NCBI RefSeq assembly: GCF_037479095.1
Contig: NZ_JBBGZW010000001.1
Coordinates: 372,001-436,000 of the forward strand
Length of the DNA: 64,000 nucleotides
Source of the DNA: Pantoea nemavictus
Lineage (GTDB): Bacteria; Pseudomonadota; Gammaproteobacteria; Enterobacterales; Enterobacteriaceae
Reading direction: 5' to 3'
Part shown: piece by piece, positions 27,105 to 36,774 of the stretch
How positions within the stretch are numbered: the first letter of the stretch is position 1
Layout of the letters: each line of letters starts with the position of its first letter
The notes under the pieces: generated by a model
What the model was told of the DNA's origin: nothing
Database searches by the model: none
What the model saw: the letters and a program-made list of their open reading frames with translations, nothing else
Program-made: the position numbers and the translations under genes

Positions 27105-27942
27105 TGTAGCGTTTACGCAGCTTGCTGGAGATGACATCCATCATCATCACCACTGCCACCAGGATAAGGGTCAGAAACATCACCACATCCCAGTTCCACA
27201 GGCGCATGTTCTCGGCATACACCAGGCCAACGCCCCCGGCGCCGACAAAGCCGAGCACCGCCGCCGAACGGGTGTTGGACTCAATCTGATACAGACTGAG
27301 TGCGAGGAAGGTCGGGAATGATTGCGTGAAAATGCCGTAACGGTGTTTCTGCAGGCTGTTAGCGCCCACCGCGCTCAGGCCGCGGCTCGGTGAGCGCTCC
27401 ACCGCTTCGTGCCCTTCGGCATACAGTTTGCCGAGCAGGCCCACGTCCTGCATCACAATCGCCAATACCCCCGCCAGCGGCCCCATCCCCACGGCGCGCA
27501 CGAAGATCAGCCCCCAAATCGCCATATCAATGCCGCGCAGCACATCGAGCACGCGGCGCACCACCAGTGAAATCGGTCGCGTTAGCGGATCGTGCATCAC
27601 GTTGCGCGCCGCAAGGAACGAAACCGGCAGCGCGATAAGTGAAGCGGTTAGCGTGCCGGAAAACACAATCGCCAGCGTAATCCCCACCTGAGTGAAGTAG
27701 TAGCCAAACGGCCAGTTGAGGAAATCCTGCCAGACAAACATGCGCAGGAAATAACGGCTAAGCTGCTGGCAGCCGATGAGAAAGCGGCTCCACTCAATGC
27801 CAAAAAATTCAAAAAAGAACAGGTAGTAAAGCGCGATGGCCAACGCCACCAGCGCCACGCGACGCAGATAGCGATGCTGGGCAGCAAACAGCGCAGCATG
27901 CTCCTGTTTGAGTTTGGCGACATCCGGCGCTAAGGCAATCAT
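27058..27942 (-). CDS. phnE: Phosphonate ABC transporter permease PhnE (second copy)
   Basis: A 294-residue permease with about six membrane segments and the coupling motif RGLSAVGANSLQKHRYGIF, in the position of the EAA loop. GFVGAGGVGLVYAENM near the end is typical of PhnE/BPD_transp_1. It overlaps the upstream phnE by four bases (ATGA). Two unequal PhnE subunits are common in phn operons of this layout. Its tail overlaps the converging hybrid-kinase gene. Confidence 0.92.
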   Translation of the reverse strand: MIALAPDVAKLKQEHAALFAAQHRYLRRVALVALAIALYYLFFFEFFGIEWSRFLIGCQQLSRYFLRMFVWQDFLNWPFGYYFTQVGITLAIVFSGTLTASLIALPVSFLAARNVMHDPLTRPISLVVRRVLDVLRGIDMAIWGLIFVRAVGMGPLAGVLAIVMQDVGLLGKLYAEGHEAVERSPSRGLSAVGANSLQKHRYGIFTQSFPTFLALSLYQIESNTRSAAVLGFVGAGGVGLVYAENMRLWNWDVVMFLTLILVAVVMMMDVISSKLRKRYITGKGVPLWQPAARD

Positions 27943-28802
27943 GGCACGTCTCCTTCTACCACGCGGCGACGCAGCCAGCCGGACAGCGTATCCAGCAGCG
28001 ACACCACCACAATAATCAGCAACAGCGTGATGCTGACCTGATCGTAGCGATCGAGTTTGATATTGGTCATCAGCTCCTGGCCGATGCCGCCCGCGCCGAC
28101 TAAGCCGAGAATAGTCGAAGAGCGGAAGTTAATTTCCAGACGCATAAAGCTGTAGGAGAGAAACGTTGGTTTGACCTGCGGCCAGAAGGCGAAGCGCATG
28201 CGCTGCAGTTTGCTGGCACCGCAGGCGGCCAGGCCGCGCACCGGTTTATCCGAGGCGCTCTCAATCGCTTCGTAGAACAGTTTGGTCAGGCTGCCGACGG
28301 TGTGAAGCGCCAGTGCGAGGAAGCCGGGAATGGCGCCAATGCCGAACGCCATCACAAACATTACCGCCCACGCCAGTTCGGGCATGGTACGCAGGAAGGC
28401 GACGAACGCGCGGATCGCCATGCGCAGGCTGCGCGGCGTTTGGGTGTTATCGGCGGCGAAAAACGCCAGCACACCAGCAACGCCGACCGCCACGATGGTC
28501 GACGACAGCGCCAGCTGCAAGGTTTCCCAGATCAGCGGCAGCTGGAAGTGCAGACGATAGCCCCAATAGGCCAGCGAACCTTCGGTTTTGCCATCAGCGA
28601 ACAGCAACGACAGGTGCAGCACCGGCAGTGTTTCACCGATGTAGTCAAAGAAGTGTGGCAGCGATTGCCAGATGGTGAGCAGATTGAATTCAGCCATCTT
28701 GCCCGCGGCCAAATAAAGCGCCAGCAACAGCAGCGACCACAGCAGCGAGTCGCGTTTTTGCTGGCGGCGGATGCGTTGGTAGTAGTGTTCGAAATCGGTC
28801 AA
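27939..28802 (-). CDS. phnE: Phosphonate ABC transporter permease PhnE (first copy)
   Basis: A 287-residue permease with about six membrane segments, EAA-type loop RGLAACGASKLQRMRFAFW, and GLVGAGGIGQELMTNIKLDR. No ATG is available at the family start: upstream in-frame Met codons at 28862 and 28934 lie in the 139-bp repeat. TTG at 28802 with AGGA nine bases ahead gives MTDFEHYYQRI and is preferred. If so, the repeat inserted just ahead of the ribosome site without breaking the gene. Confidence 0.9.
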   Translation of the reverse strand: MTDFEHYYQRIRRQQKRDSLLWSLLLLALYLAAGKMAEFNLLTIWQSLPHFFDYIGETLPVLHLSLLFADGKTEGSLAYWGYRLHFQLPLIWETLQLALSSTIVAVGVAGVLAFFAADNTQTPRSLRMAIRAFVAFLRTMPELAWAVMFVMAFGIGAIPGFLALALHTVGSLTKLFYEAIESASDKPVRGLAACGASKLQRMRFAFWPQVKPTFLSYSFMRLEINFRSSTILGLVGAGGIGQELMTNIKLDRYDQVSITLLLIIVVVSLLDTLSGWLRRRVVEGDVP

Positions 28803-28844
28803 GAGGGAGATTCCTGTTGGTTGGGGTGGTGTGCTGGCTGGTTC

Positions 28845-28983
28845 GTGCTGGCTGTCCCCCATCCCGGCCTTCCCCCACTTGTGGGGGAAGGAGACGTTGC
28901 CACATGCAGCTGCATAAGCAACATATGGCAGCATCTTCCTCCCCCGCTCGCGGGGGAGGACCGAGGAGGGGGACAGCCAGCAC
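28845..28983. repeat. 139-bp MITE-like palindromic element, copy B
   Basis: Perfect 15-bp terminal inverted repeats (GTGCTGGCTGTCCCC / GGGGACAGCCAGCAC) and the same internal hairpins as copy A (21725-21863). It lies between phnD and phnE. Confidence 0.87.
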
Positions 28984-29012
28984 TATCCCTGCAGCAGCGA
29001 GCACCCAATAAA

Positions 29013-29939
29013 TTACCCGCGCGACCCTTTCATCAAATCACGCTTCATATCGATAATATTCTGATAATCCGCCACGGTTGCCGGGCCGATGTGCTGGGCA
29101 CCGCCCACCGCTTTAACAAAGCAGCCGTGATCTTCTTTATCCAGTTTCTTGATGGTTGCCACCACTTTCGCTTTGAAGTCAGCGGGCAAGTTGTTGCTCA
29201 CCAGAATCGGGCCGTTCGGGATCAGCGGTGACTGCCAGATAATGCGGATTTGCTTCATCAGATCCGGATGATCCATACGAATCAAACGACCAAAGGCGCC
29301 GGAGGTATAACCGCTTTCGCGGTCGCCAATCAGCGACGTCCAGGTCACCGCGCCGTCAAACTGACCGTTCAGCACGCCGAGGATGTCCTGCTCGTGGCCG
29401 CCCGAGAAGGTCACGCTGGAGAAGGTGTTGTTGTACTTGTCATCAACCGAGCCGCCGAACGCTTTCTTAAATGCCTGGTTTGGCATCAGGAAGCCGGAGG
29501 TTGAATCCGGATCGGCCATGCCGAATGATTTGCCCTTCAGGTCTTCCAGCTTTTTGTACGGGCTGTCCGCTTTAACGATCACCACCGAGTGATAGCCCTG
29601 GGAACCGTCTTTGTCATCCACCACAATGCCGACTACATCTACCGCTTTTGGGTTCTGCAGATAAACCGAAGCGTAAGAGGCTGGCGACATACTCAGTACC
29701 AGATCGATTTTGTTGCCCAGCAGGCCCTGAATCACGCCGGAGTAGTCAGACGAGTTGCGCAGTTTGGTATCGACCTGCAATTCTTTATCGAAGAAATCTT
29801 TCACGCATTGGTTATCGCCAATCTGCTGCGTGGCGTTCTGGCCGCCAAGAATGCCGAGATTCAGTTCTTTTGGTGCTTCCGCTGCGTTAACGCCAAAAGC
29901 CATCGCAATAGTCAGTAAAGCTAAAGAGGTCAGTTTCAT
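29013..29939 (-). CDS. phnD: Phosphonate-binding periplasmic protein PhnD
   Basis: A 308-residue binding protein. Signal peptide MKLTSLALLTIAMAFGVNA with cleavage near NAA-EAP. PhnD features include NLGILGGQNATQQIGDNQC, KIDLVLSMSPASYASVYLQN, FGMADPDSTSGFLMPN and TFSGGHEQDILGVLNGQ. It captures alkylphosphonates for the PhnC/PhnE transporter. It lies between phnC and the 139-bp repeat. Confidence 0.95.
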   Translation of the reverse strand: MKLTSLALLTIAMAFGVNAAEAPKELNLGILGGQNATQQIGDNQCVKDFFDKELQVDTKLRNSSDYSGVIQGLLGNKIDLVLSMSPASYASVYLQNPKAVDVVGIVVDDKDGSQGYHSVVIVKADSPYKKLEDLKGKSFGMADPDSTSGFLMPNQAFKKAFGGSVDDKYNNTFSSVTFSGGHEQDILGVLNGQFDGAVTWTSLIGDRESGYTSGAFGRLIRMDHPDLMKQIRIIWQSPLIPNGPILVSNNLPADFKAKVVATIKKLDKEDHGCFVKAVGGAQHIGPATVADYQNIIDMKRDLMKGSRG

Positions 29940-29965
29940 TGGTGGTTGTTCTCTTGCCGTGGAAG

Positions 29966-30796
29966 TTAGTGGAGCTGGTTAATTTCGTCGCCGTACAGCT
30001 CATGCATCAGGCCGTCGGTCAACTGGGAAGGATGTCCATCAAACAGCACTCTGCCGCGCTGAATGCCGATAACGCGGGTGCAGTAGCTTTTCACCAGTTC
30101 GATTGAGTGCAGGTTGACCATCACGCTGATGCCCTGCTCGCTCACCTGGCGCAGCACGTCCATGATGCGTTTGGTATTTTTCGGATCGAGTGACGCCACC
30201 GGCTCATCCGCCAGCAGAATGCGCGGGTTCTGCATCAGCGCCCGGCAAATCGCCACGCGCTGCATCTGGCCGCCAGAGAGGTTTTCCGCGCGCTGCAGCG
30301 CCTGCGGCAGCATGTTCATCCACTGCAACAGCTCGATGGCGCGGGCGCGGTCAGTTTCGGAAAACACTTTGAAGAACGATTTGAGCGTTGAGGTCTGGCT
30401 TAAACGCCCCAGCAGCACGTTGGTCAGCACATCGAGGCGCGGCACCAGACAGAAATCCTGGAAGATCATGCCGCATTCGCTGCGCCATTCACGCATCTGG
30501 CGGCTATTCAGCGTCACCACATCGCGATCCACTTCGCCCTGGCGATTGCTAAGAATCGCGCCCTGTGAGGCGCTGATAGTGCCGTTGAGCATATGCAGCA
30601 GCGTCGATTTGCCTGCGCCTGAGCGGCCAATCACCGCCACCAGCTCGCCCGCATGCAGATCGAAGCTCACATTATCCAGCACCAGGTTGGCGCCGTACGC
30701 TTTGCACAATCCCTGCACCGACAGCACCTTGTTGCCCTGCCCGGTGAGGGGCGGAAAAGGATTGTCGACGACGGTTTTCAGTAATGCTTGTGCCAT
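29966..30796 (-). CDS. phnC: Phosphonate ABC transporter ATPase PhnC
   Basis: A 276-residue ATPase with Walker [10 protein letters not shown], signature [15 protein letters not shown] and Walker [14 protein letters not shown]. The ATG at 30796 has GGAG seven bases ahead; the in-frame start at 30808 is less likely. It is the first gene of the transporter part phnCDEE, which follows phnN after a 226-bp gap containing a palindromic repeat pair. Confidence 0.94.
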   Translation of the reverse strand: MAQALLKTVVDNPFPPLTGQGNKVLSVQGLCKAYGANLVLDNVSFDLHAGELVAVIGRSGAGKSTLLHMLNGTISASQGAILSNRQGEVDRDVVTLNSRQMREWRSECGMIFQDFCLVPRLDVLTNVLLGRLSQTSTLKSFFKVFSETDRARAIELLQWMNMLPQALQRAENLSGGQMQRVAICRALMQNPRILLADEPVASLDPKNTKRIMDVLRQVSEQGISVMVNLHSIELVKSYCTRVIGIQRGRVLFDGHPSQLTDGLMHELYGDEINQLH

Positions 30797-30941
30797 GGTG
30801 CACTCCATCTCTTCTGAGCGGTTGATTGCCCGCTATTACGGGCAAATCGCATGAAAGCTTGATGACAGTAAAATGATTAAACGGTGACAGCGCGTTTTCA
30901 CGGCAAAGCGTGGTGATCGGCACCGCACCCATCCGGGCATT

Positions 30942-31032
30942 GCGCAATAAATTGCGCCGCTACGGATGGTGCGAATGGTGAGAACGAGACATACAAAACG
31001 CACGTATCCGTAGCGGCGCGATTTATCGCGCA
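30942..31032. repeat. GTAGCGGCGCGATTTATCGCGC inverted pair, copy 1
   Basis: GCGCAATAAATTGCGCCGCTACGG at 30942-30965 and CCGTAGCGGCGCGATTTATCGC at about 31009-31030 face each other. The right arm overlaps the last codons and stop of phnN. Same family as 33435-33506, 50732-50771, 54407-54446, 56201-56262 and 60085-60149. Confidence 0.85.
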
Positions 31033-31556
31033 CCTAGCAAATGTCGCAGCTGCTCGAGCGTATCGCTCAGCGCACCATCGTTGTTCAACGCATAGCAGTG
31101 CGCCGGCAAGGGTTCGGCCGCGCGCGCTAGCCTCTTCTCGATTTCCGCTTCCGACTCGCGCCCACGTTGGCGCAGCCGCTGTTCCAGCACCGTTGGCGAC
31201 ACCTGCAACACCAGCGGCAACAGCTGGGCACCGTAATGCTGCTGCACCCGCGGCAGATGCAGACGCGAACCGTTGACCAGCACGTTAAGTCCCTGCGCCA
31301 GCCACAGATCGATCTCCTTACCCAGCGCATAGTGCAGGCCATGCGCCTGCCAGCTGACGGCAAACAGACCGAGCGCTTCACGCCGCCGGAACTCCAGCTC
31401 GCTCAACGCCACATGGTTCTCGCCGCCGGCATCGGCCGCGCGCGTAATGTAGCGATGGGCGATCAGCAGGTTATCCGGCGGCGCCTCACGCAACGCATTC
31501 AGCAGACTGTCTTTGCCCGCGCCCGAAGGCCCGGTCAGCCAGATGAGGCGCGCCAT
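31023..31556 (-). CDS. phnN: Ribose 1,5-bisphosphate phosphokinase PhnN
   Basis: A 177-residue guanylate-kinase-like enzyme that converts ribose 1,5-bisphosphate to PRPP in phosphonate breakdown. The P-loop GPSGAGKDS is at residues 9-17; RYITRAADAGGENH and VNGSRLHLP are conserved. It overlaps the phnM stop by one base (TGATG). The final Ala-Arg-stop is contributed by the palindromic repeat that begins there. Confidence 0.94.
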   Translation of the reverse strand: MARLIWLTGPSGAGKDSLLNALREAPPDNLLIAHRYITRAADAGGENHVALSELEFRRREALGLFAVSWQAHGLHYALGKEIDLWLAQGLNVLVNGSRLHLPRVQQHYGAQLLPLVLQVSPTVLEQRLRQRGRESEAEIEKRLARAAEPLPAHCYALNNDGALSDTLEQLRHLLGAR

Positions 31557-32692
31557 CAGAACACCAACTTGCCTTGCGACCAGACGTGACGAATATGCGA
31601 ATGTCCGTGATCGGTATGCGCCAGCACCAAATCGGCACGCAGCCCTTCGGCGATGCGACCGCGATCGTGCAGGCCAATGGCCTGTGCCGGATTACGCGTC
31701 ACCAGCGCCGCCGCCTGCGGCAGCGTCAGCGTATTGCGTTCATCAGCGACCAAACGGAACACCGCGTCGAGCAGACTGGCGGGATAATAATCGGAGGAGA
31801 GAATATCCAGCAGGCCGTGGCTGGCGAGTTGCGCCGCCGCCACGTTGCCGGAGTGCGATCCGCCGCGCACGATGTTAGGCGCCCCCATCAGCACCTGCAT
31901 GCCACATTCCCGTGAGGCGCGCGCCGCTTCCAGCGTGGTGGGGAATTCGGCGATGGCGCTGCCGACATCATGCGATTCGGCGACGTGTGCCGCCGTGGCA
32001 TCATCGTGGCTGGCCAGCGGAATGCCGCGCGAACGGCACAAACTGGAGATGGCATTGCGGTTCGGCGTCGAGAACTCAGCGGCCAGCGCCAGCTGTTCGC
32101 GCTCAAACTGATCCATCTGCTCGTCGCTGAGCTGATATTTGCCCTGATAATAGGTGCGATACATCTCCAGCGAGGCGTACTGGCGCTGGCCCGGCGAGTG
32201 ATCCATCAGCGACACCAGCGACAGCTCCGGCGTATTCATCAGCGCTTCAAACAGCGGCAGCGTGGTGTTGTGCGGCAGCTCGCAGCGCAGATGCAAATGG
32301 TGATCGGCGCGGTTAATCCCTTTGCGATTGCTGTCCTGAATCGCGTCGATCATTTTCGTCAGATTATCCAGACGATGGCCGCCATCACGCACGTCGCCGA
32401 CGCCAATCGCATCCAGCACCGTGGTAATGCCGCTGGAGACCATCAGCGCATCATGGCTGCTCATCGCCGAGTGCACCGGCCAATCGACTTTCGGGCGTGG
32501 CGTGAAGAATTTATCGAGGTTATCGGTATGCAGCTCCACCAAACCCGGCAGCAGGAAGGCGTTTTCGCCATCCAGTGCACCCGGCAGCTGACTAACGCTG
32601 TCGCTGAAGCTGGCAATGCGTCCATCGCGGATCTCCAGCGATCCGGCCACCACTTCCTGCTCCAGCACCAGCCGGACGTTATTAATAATCAT
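31556..32692 (-). CDS. phnM: PhnM, RPnTP hydrolase of the C-P lyase pathway
   Basis: A 378-residue amidohydrolase-superfamily enzyme. It removes diphosphate from alpha-D-ribose 1-methylphosphonate 5-triphosphate. Metal ligands are visible in [12 protein letters not shown] (HxD), [10 protein letters not shown] and [11 protein letters not shown]. It overlaps phnL by four bases. E. coli PhnM is 378 residues, the same length. Confidence 0.96.
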   Translation of the reverse strand: MIINNVRLVLEQEVVAGSLEIRDGRIASFSDSVSQLPGALDGENAFLLPGLVELHTDNLDKFFTPRPKVDWPVHSAMSSHDALMVSSGITTVLDAIGVGDVRDGGHRLDNLTKMIDAIQDSNRKGINRADHHLHLRCELPHNTTLPLFEALMNTPELSLVSLMDHSPGQRQYASLEMYRTYYQGKYQLSDEQMDQFEREQLALAAEFSTPNRNAISSLCRSRGIPLASHDDATAAHVAESHDVGSAIAEFPTTLEAARASRECGMQVLMGAPNIVRGGSHSGNVAAAQLASHGLLDILSSDYYPASLLDAVFRLVADERNTLTLPQAAALVTRNPAQAIGLHDRGRIAEGLRADLVLAHTDHGHSHIRHVWSQGKLVF

Positions 32693-33393
32693 GCTTCTGC
32701 TCCTGTGTTGACTGGCTGCATGACGTGCAGGCGATCGGCGACGCGCTCGCGCACCGCTTCGTCATGGAAAATACCGACAATAGCGGCACCACGGGCGCGC
32801 GCCTGCTCAATCAGTTCCACCACCGCGGCGCTGTTGGCGCTATCCAGCGAGGCGGTCGGCTCATCCAGCAGCAGTACTGGATAGTCGGCGATAAATCCGC
32901 GCGCGATATTGACGCGCTGCTGCTCACCGCCGGAAAAGGTCGACGGCGCTAGCGACCATAAACGCTCCGGCACGTTGAGGCGCGTTAGCAGCTCTTTGGC
33001 GCGCTTTTCGCAGAAGGCGCGTGCGGTACCGCGCTCCAGCAGCGGCTGCATGACGATTTCCAGCGTCGGCACGCGCGGAATAACGCGCAGAAACTGGCTG
33101 ACCCAGCCAACGGTATGGCAGCGAATCGCCAGAATCTGCCGCGCGGGCGCACTGGCCATGTCGATCCATTCACCCTGATGTTGCAGCCAGATATGGCCGC
33201 TGTTGGCCTGATAATTGCCGTACAGCGCGCGCAGCAGCGTCGATTTTCCGCTGCCTGAGCGGCCATGCAGCACCACGCATTCGCCGCCGCTGACTTCAAG
33301 ATTGGCATTCTGCAGCACCGGCAGCGCGGCGCTGCTCTGGTTGTGCAGCACAAAAGTTTTGCTGAGTTGCTCTACGCGCAATAAAGGTTGCAT
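32689..33393 (-). CDS. phnL: PhnL, ABC-type ATPase of the C-P lyase complex
   Basis: A 234-residue ATPase: Walker [10 protein letters not shown], signature [15 protein letters not shown], Walker [12 protein letters not shown]. Not a transporter ATPase; PhnL acts with PhnGHIJK in making and processing the nucleotide-linked phosphonate. It follows phnK after a 137-bp gap that carries a palindromic repeat pair. Confidence 0.95.
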   Translation of the reverse strand: MQPLLRVEQLSKTFVLHNQSSAALPVLQNANLEVSGGECVVLHGRSGSGKSTLLRALYGNYQANSGHIWLQHQGEWIDMASAPARQILAIRCHTVGWVSQFLRVIPRVPTLEIVMQPLLERGTARAFCEKRAKELLTRLNVPERLWSLAPSTFSGGEQQRVNIARGFIADYPVLLLDEPTASLDSANSAAVVELIEQARARGAAIVGIFHDEAVRERVADRLHVMQPVNTGAEA

Positions 33394-33434
33394 GTTGATG
33401 TCCTGATGAATTCATTCATTGCCTGCACAGCATC

Positions 33435-33506
33435 GTAGCGGCGCGATTCATCGCGCGTAGTTGCGACACCGTGCCTGCGTATGCGCAATAAATTGCGCCG
33501 CTACGG
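33435..33506. repeat. GTAGCGGCGCGATTTATCGCGC inverted pair, copy 2
   Basis: GTAGCGGCGCGATTCATCGCGCG (33435-33457) and GCGCAATAAATTGCGCCGCTAC (33483-33504) between phnK and phnL. Confidence 0.85.
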
Positions 33507-33530
33507 AATGTGCTCGCCTTCATCGCGCGA

Positions 33531-34292
33531 TTAACTCAGCACCGACGAAACCAATAACTGGGTATACGGATGATGCGGATCGTCCAGCACCCGATCGGTC
33601 AACCCGCTCTCCACCACGCGACCCTGCTTCATCACCAGCAGGCGATGCGCCAGCAAACGCGCCACGCCGAGATCATGGGTGACAATCACCACCGCCAGAT
33701 TCAGCTCACGCACCAGCGTACGCAGCAGATCCAGCAGGCGCGCCTGCACCGATACATCCAGACCGCCGGTCGGCTCATCCATAAACACCAGCGTCGGCTG
33801 CGTCACCAGGTTGCGCGCAATCTGTAAACGCTGCTGCATGCCGCCGGAGAAGGTGGTGGGCAGATCGTCGATACGGTTGGCGGGGATTTCGACATCCTGC
33901 AGCCAGCGCATCGCCTCTTGACGGATATCGCCATAATGGCGATTGCCCACCGCCATCAAGCGCTCGCCGATGTTGCCACCCGCCGTCACCTGCGGACGCA
34001 AACCATCCAGCGGATGCTGATGCACCACGCCCCATTCGGTGCGCAGCAGGCGGCGACGATCGCTCTCGCTCAGCTGATAGAGATCCTGCGCGCGATAGAG
34101 AATGTTGCCCTGCTGCGGCGCTAACCGCGCCGACAGGCTGCGCAGCAGCGTGGTTTTGCCCGAACCGGATTCCCCGACAATGCCTAACACTTCGCCGGGA
34201 TAGAGTTCAAAACTCACCTCTTCAAAGCCTTTGCCTGGCGCATAAAGGTGGGTGAGATTGTTGACCGCAAGCAGCGGCTGTTCACTGTGCAT
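33531..34292 (-). CDS. phnK: PhnK, ABC-type ATPase of the C-P lyase complex
   Basis: A 253-residue ATPase with Walker A GESGSGKTT, signature FSGGMQQRLQIARNL and Walker B LVFMDEPTGGLDV. PhnK docks on the PhnGHIJ core and drives its opening. The ATG at 34292 overlaps the end of phnJ; the longer frame to 34361 lies inside phnJ. Confidence 0.95.
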   Translation of the reverse strand: MHSEQPLLAVNNLTHLYAPGKGFEEVSFELYPGEVLGIVGESGSGKTTLLRSLSARLAPQQGNILYRAQDLYQLSESDRRRLLRTEWGVVHQHPLDGLRPQVTAGGNIGERLMAVGNRHYGDIRQEAMRWLQDVEIPANRIDDLPTTFSGGMQQRLQIARNLVTQPTLVFMDEPTGGLDVSVQARLLDLLRTLVRELNLAVVIVTHDLGVARLLAHRLLVMKQGRVVESGLTDRVLDDPHHPYTQLLVSSVLS

Positions 34293-35130
34293 GCTGTTGT
34301 TCCTGCTGCTGGTGGCAAAAATCGGTATCGGAGCAGACAAACATGCGCGTACCGGCGTCATCCATCACCACCTCGTCAAGGTAGCTGTGGCGCGAACCGC
34401 ATAGCGCGCAGGGTTCATCCCACTGCTGCACGCTGAACGGGTGATCGTCGAAGTCGAGGCTCTCCACTTTGGTGAACGGCGGCAGCGCATAGATGCGTTT
34501 TTCACGTCCGGCACCAAACAGCTGTAGCGCTGGCATCATGTGCATCTTCGGGTTGTCGAATTTAGGGATTGGCGACGGATCCATCACGTAGCGATCGTTG
34601 ACCTTCACCGGATAGGCATACGTCGTCGCGATATGGCCATAACGGGCGATATCTTCATACAGTTTCACCTGCATGATGCCGTACTCCTCCAGCGCATGCA
34701 TGGTGCGGGTTTCGGTCTCGCGCGGCTCGATAAAGCGCAGCGGTTCCGGGATTGGCACCTGGAAAATCAGGATCTGATCCTCCTCCAGCGGCGTTTCGGG
34801 AATGCGGTGACGCGTCTGGATCAGCGTGGCATCAATCGTGCGTTCAGTGGTGGCCGCGCCGCTGACGCGCTGGAAGAAGCGCCGAATCGATACCGCGTTG
34901 GTGGTGTCATCGGCGCCCTGATCGATCACCTTCAGCACATCGGCGTCACCAATAATGCTGGCGGTGATCTGAATGCCGCCGGTGCCCCAGCCATACGGCA
35001 TCGGCATTTCGCGTCCGGCAAACGGCACCTGATAACCGGGAATCGCTACCGCTTTTAATATTGCGCGGCGGATGGTGCGTTTGGTCTGCTCATCCAGATA
35101 ACCGTTGTTGTAGCCGGTTAACTCACTCAT
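34282..35130 (-). CDS. phnJ: PhnJ, C-P lyase radical SAM catalytic subunit
   Basis: A 282-residue enzyme that breaks the carbon-phosphorus bond using a 4Fe-4S cluster and S-adenosylmethionine. The cluster cysteines are visible near the C-terminus: CALCGSRHSYLDE then VCSDTDFC. The glycine-rich MPYGWGTGGIQITAS, close to the radical site, is conserved. It overlaps phnI by eight bases. All catalytic residues I can recognise are present. Confidence 0.97.
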   Translation of the reverse strand: MSELTGYNNGYLDEQTKRTIRRAILKAVAIPGYQVPFAGREMPMPYGWGTGGIQITASIIGDADVLKVIDQGADDTTNAVSIRRFFQRVSGAATTERTIDATLIQTRHRIPETPLEEDQILIFQVPIPEPLRFIEPRETETRTMHALEEYGIMQVKLYEDIARYGHIATTYAYPVKVNDRYVMDPSPIPKFDNPKMHMMPALQLFGAGREKRIYALPPFTKVESLDFDDHPFSVQQWDEPCALCGSRHSYLDEVVMDDAGTRMFVCSDTDFCHQQQEQQHAQ

Positions 35131-36199
35131 GGTTCTGCTCCTGATGCTGTTGGCGCAGCCGTTTCAGCAGCTCAAGCTCCGCCTGGAAATCGACGTAGTG
35201 CGGCAGTTTCAGGTGCGAGACGAAGCCCGCCGCTTCGACGTTGTCGGCATGCGACAGCACAAACTCTTCGTCCTGCGCCGGACCGGCAATGCGTTCGTTA
35301 TACTCCGGTGCCTGCAGCGCACGATCCACCAGCGCCATCGCCATCGCTTTGCGCTCGGAGCGACCAAACACCAGGCCGTAACCGCGCGTGAAGTGCGGCG
35401 CGCTGCGGGTTTCGGTGGTGAAGCCATTGACCATTTCGCATTCGGTCAGCAGGATTTCGCCAATCTCGATGTCAAACCCCAGCTCTTCCGGGCAGATCGA
35501 GACGCTGAGATAGCCGGTGCGAATTTCGCCGGCGAACGGATGGTTACGGCCGTAGCCGCGCTGCGTCGAGTAGCCGAGTGCCAGCAAGAAGCCTTCGTCG
35601 CCGCGCACCAGCTGTTGCAGACGCGCCGCGCGCGTCGCCGGATAACCGGGCGGCTCGCGGGTGATGTCGCACGGTTCGCTGCCGTCATCCTCTTCGCGTG
35701 CCGCCAACCCTTCGTGGGTCATCATGCTGAACACGTGCGGACAACGTTGCGGCAGCGCCTGATCGTCACGCGGCGCGGCGGGCGTTTCGCCATTGGCCAG
35801 CAGGGTAAAATCGAGCAGACGATGGCTGTAATCATAGGTTGGGCCGAGCACCTGGCCGCCGGGCAGATCTTTGTAGACGGCGGAGATACGGCGCTCAAGG
35901 CGCATCTCATCGGTTGCCAGCGCCAGGCTGTCGGCAAGGCGCGGCAGCGTGGTGCGGTAGGCGCGCAGCAGGAAGATCGCTTCGACTAAATCGCCGCTTG
36001 CCTGTTTGATTGCCAGGGCCGCCAGCTGCGGATCGTAGATGCCGCCTTCGGTCATCACGCGATCGACCGCTAATCCGAGCTGTTGTGCCACCTGATCGCA
36101 CTGCACTTCCGCCAGTGCGCGGTCGCCACGCCGCAAATCGGCCTGCAGCTCATGGGCGCTGGCAATTGCCTTCTCGCCCCCTTTAACCGCAACGTACAT
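35123..36199 (-). CDS. phnI: PhnI, C-P lyase core subunit
   Basis: A 358-residue subunit. With PhnG, PhnH and PhnL, PhnI transfers ATP ribose to the phosphonate (nucleosidase activity). The start at 36199 (MYVAVKGGEKAIASAHELQA) overlaps the phnH stop (TGATG arrangement) with GAGGTG ahead. Conserved QRCPHVFSMMTHEGL and GYGLVFGRSERKAM. The length is close to E. coli PhnI. Confidence 0.96.
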   Translation of the reverse strand: MYVAVKGGEKAIASAHELQADLRRGDRALAEVQCDQVAQQLGLAVDRVMTEGGIYDPQLAALAIKQASGDLVEAIFLLRAYRTTLPRLADSLALATDEMRLERRISAVYKDLPGGQVLGPTYDYSHRLLDFTLLANGETPAAPRDDQALPQRCPHVFSMMTHEGLAAREEDDGSEPCDITREPPGYPATRAARLQQLVRGDEGFLLALGYSTQRGYGRNHPFAGEIRTGYLSVSICPEELGFDIEIGEILLTECEMVNGFTTETRSAPHFTRGYGLVFGRSERKAMAMALVDRALQAPEYNERIAGPAQDEEFVLSHADNVEAAGFVSHLKLPHYVDFQAELELLKRLRQQHQEQNHE

Positions 36200-36774
36200 C
36201 AGCACACCTCCACGTCGGTGGTGCGTGGCAGCGCCATCATCGCTTCACCGCAGGTGAAAATCAGATCCACGCCCTGCGGGAAGGGATGCGGACGCTCGCG
36301 CAGGTAGTGCAGAATCGCTTCCGGCAGCTGCGGCGCAATAGCGCGCGACTCGCGTAAACCAGGGCCAGAAAGGCGCAGGGTTAAGCCGCCGCTTAATGAC
36401 GGCAATTCGACAATCAGCGTGGTGCTCTTTTCCGGTGACATATTGTCGCCAGAGGCGAACAGCGCCGGATCGGGATTGGCCGCAGCGTGCGTCAGCGCAA
36501 ACGGCGCATCGCGCTCATCAACAATGGGTACGCCGGTATGAAAACGCAGATTGCTGCGTACCACCTCGTTATCGATACGACCATCGAGCCACAGTGCGCT
36601 CTCCTGATCGACCAGCGTCAGCAGCACCGACGTGGCCGCCGGCGACAGATCGCCCCAGCCCTGCTGCAGCGGCAGCGATACCATCACGCCCGGCTCGCTC
36701 ATCGCTTTGAGGATGCGGCGGAAGGCGCGTTGTGCATCCGCAACCGGATGGTTAAAACTAGCCAGTAAAGTCAT
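36199..36774 (-). CDS. phnH: PhnH, C-P lyase core subunit
   Basis: A 191-residue subunit of the PhnGHIJ core. Conserved FNHPVADAQRAFRRILKAMS, LTLVDQESALWLD and PQGVDLIFTCGEAMMALPRT. It abuts phnG (shared base) and phnI. Close to E. coli length (194). Confidence 0.95.
   Translation of the reverse strand: MTLLASFNHPVADAQRAFRRILKAMSEPGVMVSLPLQQGWGDLSPAATSVLLTLVDQESALWLDGRIDNEVVRSNLRFHTGVPIVDERDAPFALTHAAANPDPALFASGDNMSPEKSTTLIVELPSLSGGLTLRLSGPGLRESRAIAPQLPEAILHYLRERPHPFPQGVDLIFTCGEAMMALPRTTDVEVC

Noticed and set aside
28302..29231. 309-codon plus-strand frame across phnE, the 139-bp repeat and phnD
   Set aside because: Crosses a repeat and two real genes on the other strand; no protein features.
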